From positions 1 through 16,951 of the forward strand of contig DPCJ01000208.1 of the NCBI GenBank assembly GCA_003516705.1: a stretch of 16,951 bases of DNA, read 5' to 3'. The position numbers were made by a program, and so were the translations under genes. The stretch comes from Prolixibacteraceae bacterium. Lineage in GTDB: Bacteria; Bacteroidota; Bacteroidia; Bacteroidales; Prolixibacteraceae. The notes beneath the pieces were generated by a model that was given only the letters and a program-made list of their open reading frames with translations, was not told the DNA's origin and did no database searches. Shown piece by piece: positions 13,556-16,951 of this stretch (its first letter is position 1; the number at the start of each line of letters is the position of its first letter).

Positions 13556-13646
13556 CAAAGTTCATCAATGTCGGTGTGTTGTAAAATCGCACAGATATGT
13601 GAAAATGAATTGAAAAATGATAAAAGATGTGATTGGGGATTCACAT
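13556..13646 (-). promoter_or_regulatory. Shared promoter/operator block upstream of the barrel protein gene
   Basis: On the minus strand, in order: the dyad ATGTG-N10-CACAT (within 13627-13646), TTCACAT, TGCGAT (13586-13591) and ACTTTG (13556-13561), 16 bp before the ATG. TTCACAT, TGCGAT and ACTTTG have exactly the same internal spacing (5 and 24 bp) as at 16650-16745. ACTTTG resembles a degenerate TAnnTTTG -7 element, and TGCGAT falls near -33. The dyad followed by CTTTT may also terminate the CPBP gene. Confidence 0.5.
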
Positions 13647-13677
13647 TTTTTAATTCGTAAAAGTTTCTAGCCAATGC

Positions 13678-14541
13678 TCAATCCGGTTTACTGCGTAACG
13701 TTATGAATTGCATCTTACTCATTTGCCTTAGAGTAATGAATGCAAGAAGAATTAATACCGGTACTAATGCAAAACCAAATTCTCCCGTGAACCAGGCTGT
13801 TTTCCCTGTATCGGCGGTGATTCGATCATAGAATATCTGGATAACTCCGTTGTGTGTGGCATGAAAAATTACTACCGGCCAAATACTTCCCGATTTCATG
13901 CGAAGCCAGGCAAGCAAAACCCCGGTTGAAATTACGAGGATTGAGAAGCAAGTCAGTCTGAACCACAATGGTGTTCCTGTTTGACCGTAATTTCCAAACA
14001 GAATTCCGGGTAAATGCCAGGTTCCCCAAATTATCCCACTAATCAAACCTGCCTTTCTCAACCCAACCCATCCCGATAATTCGGGAACAAGAAAGCCACG
14101 CCAGCCTATTTCTTCTCCCAGTGCCATGATGGCCGACGGAATAAGATTAATGATTGTGATATAAAAGAAAGCCGATACAATAATCAATGTATCCGAATCT
14201 GAGTCCATTCCCAAAGTGAGTCGTGCCCTTTCGAGAAAGGTTGGATTGGGAACATCGCCCAAACCAAAAATCCAAATGGCAGAGTATGCAACCGTTGCGT
14301 AAACAACCGGAAGAACCCATCCGATGGAAATCCATTTTAGCGAAAATTTCCACCCAATAAGTTTAAGCGAACGTTTGGTAAACAAACTTACCAGTAAAGC
14401 TGCAAGCCCGGGTGTCCACATAATGAGCATTGACGCCATGTTTTTGTTTTTGGTAAACGCTGTTATGGCATGAACAATTCCGGTAAATATTATCAAGAGG
14501 ATAATGTAAATGTAAATTCGTTTTTGAACTGTAAAATTCAT
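13678..14541 (-). CDS. CPBP family intramembrane metalloprotease (CAAX protease-like)
   Basis: A 287-residue polytopic membrane protein with about eight hydrophobic segments. The family motifs are all present: the E143-E144-x-x-x-R148 motif in LGEEIGWRGF, the second motif with H176 in IIWGTWHLPGILFG, and H227 with H230 and N231 in WPVVIFHATHN. In this family (PF02517, Rce1/ABI type) the glutamates and histidines form the metalloprotease centre within the membrane. Bacterial members are linked to bacteriocin maturation or immunity, or are of unknown substrate. No peptide toxin gene was seen next to it. The start at 14541 is 20 bp after the hemerythrin-like gene stop, so the two are co-transcribed. 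A hairpin at 13627-13646 is the likely end of the unit. Confidence 0.88.
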   Translation of the reverse strand: MNFTVQKRIYIYIILLIIFTGIVHAITAFTKNKNMASMLIMWTPGLAALLVSLFTKRSLKLIGWKFSLKWISIGWVLPVVYATVAYSAIWIFGLGDVPNPTFLERARLTLGMDSDSDTLIIVSAFFYITIINLIPSAIMALGEEIGWRGFLVPELSGWVGLRKAGLISGIIWGTWHLPGILFGNYGQTGTPLWFRLTCFSILVISTGVLLAWLRMKSGSIWPVVIFHATHNGVIQIFYDRITADTGKTAWFTGEFGFALVPVLILLAFITLRQMSKMQFITLRSKPD

Positions 14542-14561
14542 GACACACTGAGTTTTTAATT

Positions 14562-15224
14562 TTAATTACTGAGTTCAAACGCTCTGAGTTTCAGACTTGA
14601 GAAATCTTCTTCAGGCATGTTTTGTTCAAGGTCTTCAAGGAGCGATTCGAATTTTTCTGAAGACAGTTTTCTGAGGATTGCCCCAATCATCATCAGGTTT
14701 TCTATTTCACTTTGAGCCGGAATAATGTGTTTGAGCCAAACCGCGTAGGTTTCGGGTTTCATTTTTGCAACAATCGATGTGCGAATAGTCATTTGTTCTT
14801 CGATTGAGAAATTTTCCCAAATCAGTTTTTGAGTAACTGTTTCTTCCTCATTAATATGTTCAAGATAAAGGCTGAAAAAAGATGCGAAACCAAGATAGAA
14901 ATCATGCGCTTCATTTTCTGAAACCGATGTATTTAACCGGGTTAACTGAACTTCGAGTTTATGTTGTAACTCATGGATTTTGATATGGTCGTTTTTGTCG
15001 TGTTCTGATGCGCCGGGTAATTTATCTTCCAGCGCATTCAGAATAATCCTGTCTTCAGTTTCTGCATGAGAAGTCAAAAGAAAGAACATTTCATTTCCTG
15101 CTATTTTGAGTTTTTCAACAGCTTTTTCGTTTTTGATATTGGTTTGTCCGGCCAATGCCATAAATGCAGCCATGGTTTTTCTGAGCGCTTTGTGTGGTGC
15201 TGAAAAAATTCTGATTGTTTCCAT
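14562..15224 (-). CDS. Hemerythrin-like (HHE) cation-binding domain protein
   Basis: A 220-residue, helix-rich soluble protein. The di-iron ligands expected for the hemerythrin/HHE domain are spread over about residues 8-130: H11 in APHKALRK, H53 and E57 in SHAETED, H75/H80/H84 in SEHDKNDHIKIHEL, and H123 with E126/E127 in LYLEHINEEE. Such proteins bind oxygen or react with nitric oxide, peroxide or iron. The exact role here is unknown. A ~70-residue C-terminal helical extension (from about 150, AKMKPETYAVWLKHIIP) ends in acidic helices. It lies 47 bp after the T9SS cargo gene and 20 bp before the CPBP protease gene, all on the minus strand, which suggests one operon. It has no signal peptide, so it is cytoplasmic, in contrast to its exported upstream neighbour. 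Confidence 0.8.
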   Translation of the reverse strand: METIRIFSAPHKALRKTMAAFMALAGQTNIKNEKAVEKLKIAGNEMFFLLTSHAETEDRIILNALEDKLPGASEHDKNDHIKIHELQHKLEVQLTRLNTSVSENEAHDFYLGFASFFSLYLEHINEEETVTQKLIWENFSIEEQMTIRTSIVAKMKPETYAVWLKHIIPAQSEIENLMMIGAILRKLSSEKFESLLEDLEQNMPEEDFSSLKLRAFELSN

Positions 15225-15271
15225 ATTAGGTAATGTTTTTTGTGCCTGTTTTTTGTTTCTGAATATTGCTT

Positions 15272-16621
15272 TTATTGCTTCAATAATTTACTGTTGTACG
15301 TTCTTCCGTCGTCAGTTTTTATATTGAGCAGATACATTCCTGTGGTAAAATCTCCGGTATTTACCGAGATAGATGGATTTGAGTAGCTGTTACTAAAAAC
15401 AGTCTGCCCGGCAAGGTTGAGAATGTTTACCTGGTAATTTGCATTTGCAATTTCATCGATTTGAATAGTAAAAGTTGAGCTTACCGGGTTGGGGAAAACT
15501 TTCACATTGTTCAAAACGCTTATTTCAGGAACATCGGTGGTAAAATGCAGGAAATCGCTGAACACATATTTTGAAAGATTTTCAGGAACAACTAACGAAG
15601 GGTCCCAGGAGCGAATAACCATTTCCGCAACATCATTCGATCCGGTGTAGGTCAGGTCTAAAAAGAGTACCATTTCAATTTCCCAACCGGTGTCGTACCA
15701 AGCGCTGTATTTCATTCCTGTTGGATTCCCGTAATCATCGAACGTACCTTGGTATTTTTCTGTATTTTCCCATCCCTGTGCAGTCCAGTTTTCCATAATT
15801 AGCTCTTCTTCGGTGTTGGTTAGCGAATAAGTTTCTCTTGTACTGTTTACCCATTGCTGGTTTTCCCAGATTTCTGTTGTTACGGTATAATTGTCACCAT
15901 CGAATTGTTTGGAAACACGTTCGGCATTCACCCAGTTGTTTCCCTGCATATTTTGCTTTGTGTAAGCAGCCAGCTCCCGGTTTGGCCAGTCGGCCCAGGT
16001 AAGAAGACCTGTTCTGCTGTACAGAATCCAATTGTTCCCCTCCCAACGGTATTCTTGCAACTCAGTTGGAATGCCATACGAATTCAGAATATACTTAATC
16101 CAGGTTTTGTTTACCCATATTTCATTTTCAAGGCTTTGGTATAATATTCCGTTGTTATAGCCCTCAAATGGACTCTCACCACTAAGTGTTTTAGACGATT
16201 TTTCTCCGGCAACAGGAGTCCATCCGTCTATTAACCAGATGTATGAAACTTCTTCGGAAATATAGTCTGGATTGTCTGAATACGTATCTCTGGTGAGGTA
16301 ATAATTTGTCTCTGCATCCTGAACAATTTCTTCTGTTAACTTTCCGGAATTGTTGTAAGAGTACGTGGTGTTCGACACATGTTGCCAGTCGTTTAATTCC
16401 TCATCCCATGTATAATCTTCGCTGTTCCCGGGCACTGACAACTGATTTCCGGCAACTAAAAGATGTTTAGACTGGTTCGAATTGATGCCATTAGCCATCG
16501 ATGCTTTTTTCAGTTTTAGAAAATCCAATTTTCTGATTTCAGATTTTTTTTGTTCCGCATTTGCAGCGATTCCTAAAATGATAAGAACAAACGTTGTAAT
16601 TGTTGTAAATTTTGTTTTCAT
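15272..16621 (-). CDS. T9SS-exported protein with Trp-rich repeats and type A sorting domain
   Basis: A 449-residue protein starting MKTKFTTITTF at 16621. The frame opens 19 codons earlier, but the signal peptide (ending GIAANA, residue 22) and the promoter block support this start. Residues about 70-340 consist of irregular ~40-residue repeats marked by W..x.WV/W pairs and Y-rich strands (EIWVNKTWIKY, EYRWEGNNWILY, MQGNNWVNAER, IWENQQWVNSTRETY, NWTAQGWENTEKY), some with a YNNSGKLTEE/DDYGNPTGM turn similar to YD-type beta repeats. The last ~80 residues form a T9SS type A sorting domain: VKVFPNPVSSTFTIQI, YQVNILNLAGQTVF, and GMYLLNIKTDDGRTYNSKLLKQ. It is therefore secreted through the type IX system and probably attached to the cell surface. 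Binding target unknown. It likely leads an operon with the hemerythrin-like and CPBP genes. Confidence 0.88.
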   Translation of the reverse strand: MKTKFTTITTFVLIILGIAANAEQKKSEIRKLDFLKLKKASMANGINSNQSKHLLVAGNQLSVPGNSEDYTWDEELNDWQHVSNTTYSYNNSGKLTEEIVQDAETNYYLTRDTYSDNPDYISEEVSYIWLIDGWTPVAGEKSSKTLSGESPFEGYNNGILYQSLENEIWVNKTWIKYILNSYGIPTELQEYRWEGNNWILYSRTGLLTWADWPNRELAAYTKQNMQGNNWVNAERVSKQFDGDNYTVTTEIWENQQWVNSTRETYSLTNTEEELIMENWTAQGWENTEKYQGTFDDYGNPTGMKYSAWYDTGWEIEMVLFLDLTYTGSNDVAEMVIRSWDPSLVVPENLSKYVFSDFLHFTTDVPEISVLNNVKVFPNPVSSTFTIQIDEIANANYQVNILNLAGQTVFSNSYSNPSISVNTGDFTTGMYLLNIKTDDGRTYNSKLLKQ

Positions 16622-16649
16622 AGCTGTAATATTTAAAATTGAACTAAAG

Positions 16650-16745
16650 CAAAGTAACGCTGAATACAGGCGGGGCACAATCGCATGGAAATGTGAAATG
16701 TGTGGCGACTAAATAAAGAAAGATGTGATTGTTTACCACATCTTT
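16650..16745 (-). promoter_or_regulatory. Shared promoter/operator block upstream of the T9SS protein gene
   Basis: On the minus strand, in order: ATGTG-N9-CACAT (16724-16742 region), TTCACAT, TGCGAT (16680-16685) and ACTTTG (16650-16655), 28 bp before the ATG. The last three elements have the same spacing (5 and 24 bp) as in the block at 13556-13646, and CAATCACATCTTT is identical in both. The adjacent LuxR-type regulator is a natural candidate for binding, but this is inference. Confidence 0.5.
16719..16745 (-). terminator. Hairpin terminator of the LuxR-type regulator gene
   Basis: AAAGATGTG (16719-16727) and CACATCTTT (16737-16745) form a perfect 9-bp stem with a 9-nt loop. On the minus strand it is followed by CTTTATTT. 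It lies about 34 bp after the stop codon at 16779. It overlaps the shared promoter block, so it may serve both roles. Confidence 0.6.
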
Positions 16746-16778
16746 TCAGAGTTTATTGTCTTTTTTATTGATAGAAAT

Positions 16779-16951
16779 TCAAATCAATTTGTCCTTAAAA
16801 GCTTTTGCCACTGCTTCGCTTTTGCTGTTTACCCGGAGTTTTTCGTAAATCTTTTTGATGTGTGAGCGAACTGTATCAATGGCTATAAACATTTCGTTTG
16901 CTATCATTTTGTAGCTGTAACCATTCACGAGAAGCTGCAAAACCTGTTTTT
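16779..16951 (-). CDS. LuxR-family (GerE-type) transcriptional regulator, C-terminal 57 residues (partial)
   Basis: Only the C-terminal helix-turn-helix is in the window; the gene begins beyond the right edge. The visible frame includes QLLVNGYSYKMIANEM, then FIAIDTVRSHIKKIYEKLRVNSKSEAVAKA and a stop at 16779. This matches the GerE/LuxR DNA-binding domain: a scaffold helix, the recognition helix VRSHIKKIYEKL, and the dimer-helix NSKSEAVAKA. It could be the output domain of a response regulator or of a stand-alone LuxR protein; the receiver or sensor part cannot be seen. It lies directly upstream of the T9SS protein operon, whose promoter block has CACAT/ATGTG dyads. Confidence 0.85.
   Translation of the reverse strand, partial: KQVLQLLVNGYSYKMIANEMFIAIDTVRSHIKKIYEKLRVNSKSEAVAKAFKDKLI

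Noticed and set aside
13627..13646. CRP-like site (TGTGA...TCACA)
   Set aside because: The half-sites are 8 bp apart here and 7 bp apart (with one mismatch) in the related block at 16719-16745, while CRP needs a fixed 6 bp.
13540..13674. Longer N-terminus of the barrel protein starting at 13674
   Set aside because: The extension has no signal peptide character and runs through the conserved promoter block and hairpin.
13678..14541. Bacteriocin immunity or maturation locus based on the CPBP protease
   Set aside because: No small double-glycine peptide gene, ABC exporter or similar partner was found next to it.
16622..16678. Upstream start of the T9SS protein at 16678
   Set aside because: A standard signal peptide begins at 16621, and the extension overlaps the ACTTTG promoter element.

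Overview
The window looks like a chromosomal stretch of an AT-rich member of the Bacteroidota, probably class Bacteroidia and possibly near Marinilabiliales/Prolixibacteraceae. The evidence is a secreted protein with a C-terminal type IX secretion (T9SS) sorting domain, several promoter matches to the Bacteroidota consensus TTTG-N19/20-TAnnTTTG, Bacteroidota-style ECF sigma/anti-sigma and beta-barrel proteins, and LFSSC/SIIAC lipoprotein signals. Taxonomic placement is inference. Almost every gene is on the minus strand; only one small membrane protein gene (10126-10536) is on the plus strand.

Layout from right to left, the direction of most transcription. A LuxR-type regulator enters from the right edge and ends at a hairpin. 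Next comes a likely operon of a T9SS cargo protein, a hemerythrin-like protein and a CPBP membrane protease. A second unit follows, with an outer-membrane barrel protein and a lipoprotein serine hydrolase broken by an in-frame amber codon. A c-type cytochrome lipoprotein and the collapsed remnant of a second serine hydrolase come next. The plus-strand membrane protein lies between that remnant and a secreted M28 metallopeptidase. Further left are an AAA+ ATPase, a Cys-motif protein with a DUF2797 protein, branched-chain aminotransferase (ilvE), an ECF sigma factor, its anti-sigma factor, an outer-membrane protein, an isoprenylcysteine methyltransferase-like protein, and the N-terminal part of a second AAA+ ATPase at the left edge.

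The most informative signals are regulatory. (1) The ECF sigma gene and the outer-membrane protein gene two genes downstream share a TGTAACTT-N14/15-CGTCA element at nearly the same distance from their start codons, which suggests sigma autoregulation and a direct target. (2) The T9SS protein and barrel protein promoters share a four-part block with exact internal spacing. (3) The two AAA+ ATPase genes have promoters with striking architecture: one contains five perfect 15-bp tandem repeats that supply the -33 element, the other a perfect palindrome between -33 and -7. (4) Four copies of a GC-rich pyrimidine/purine hairpin each sit immediately after a stop codon.

Several of these genes act at the cell envelope (barrels, T9SS cargo, lipoproteins, anti-sigma, CPBP protease, secreted peptidase). 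No complete defence, phage, CRISPR or biosynthetic system is visible, and no tRNA, rRNA or insertion sequence was seen.
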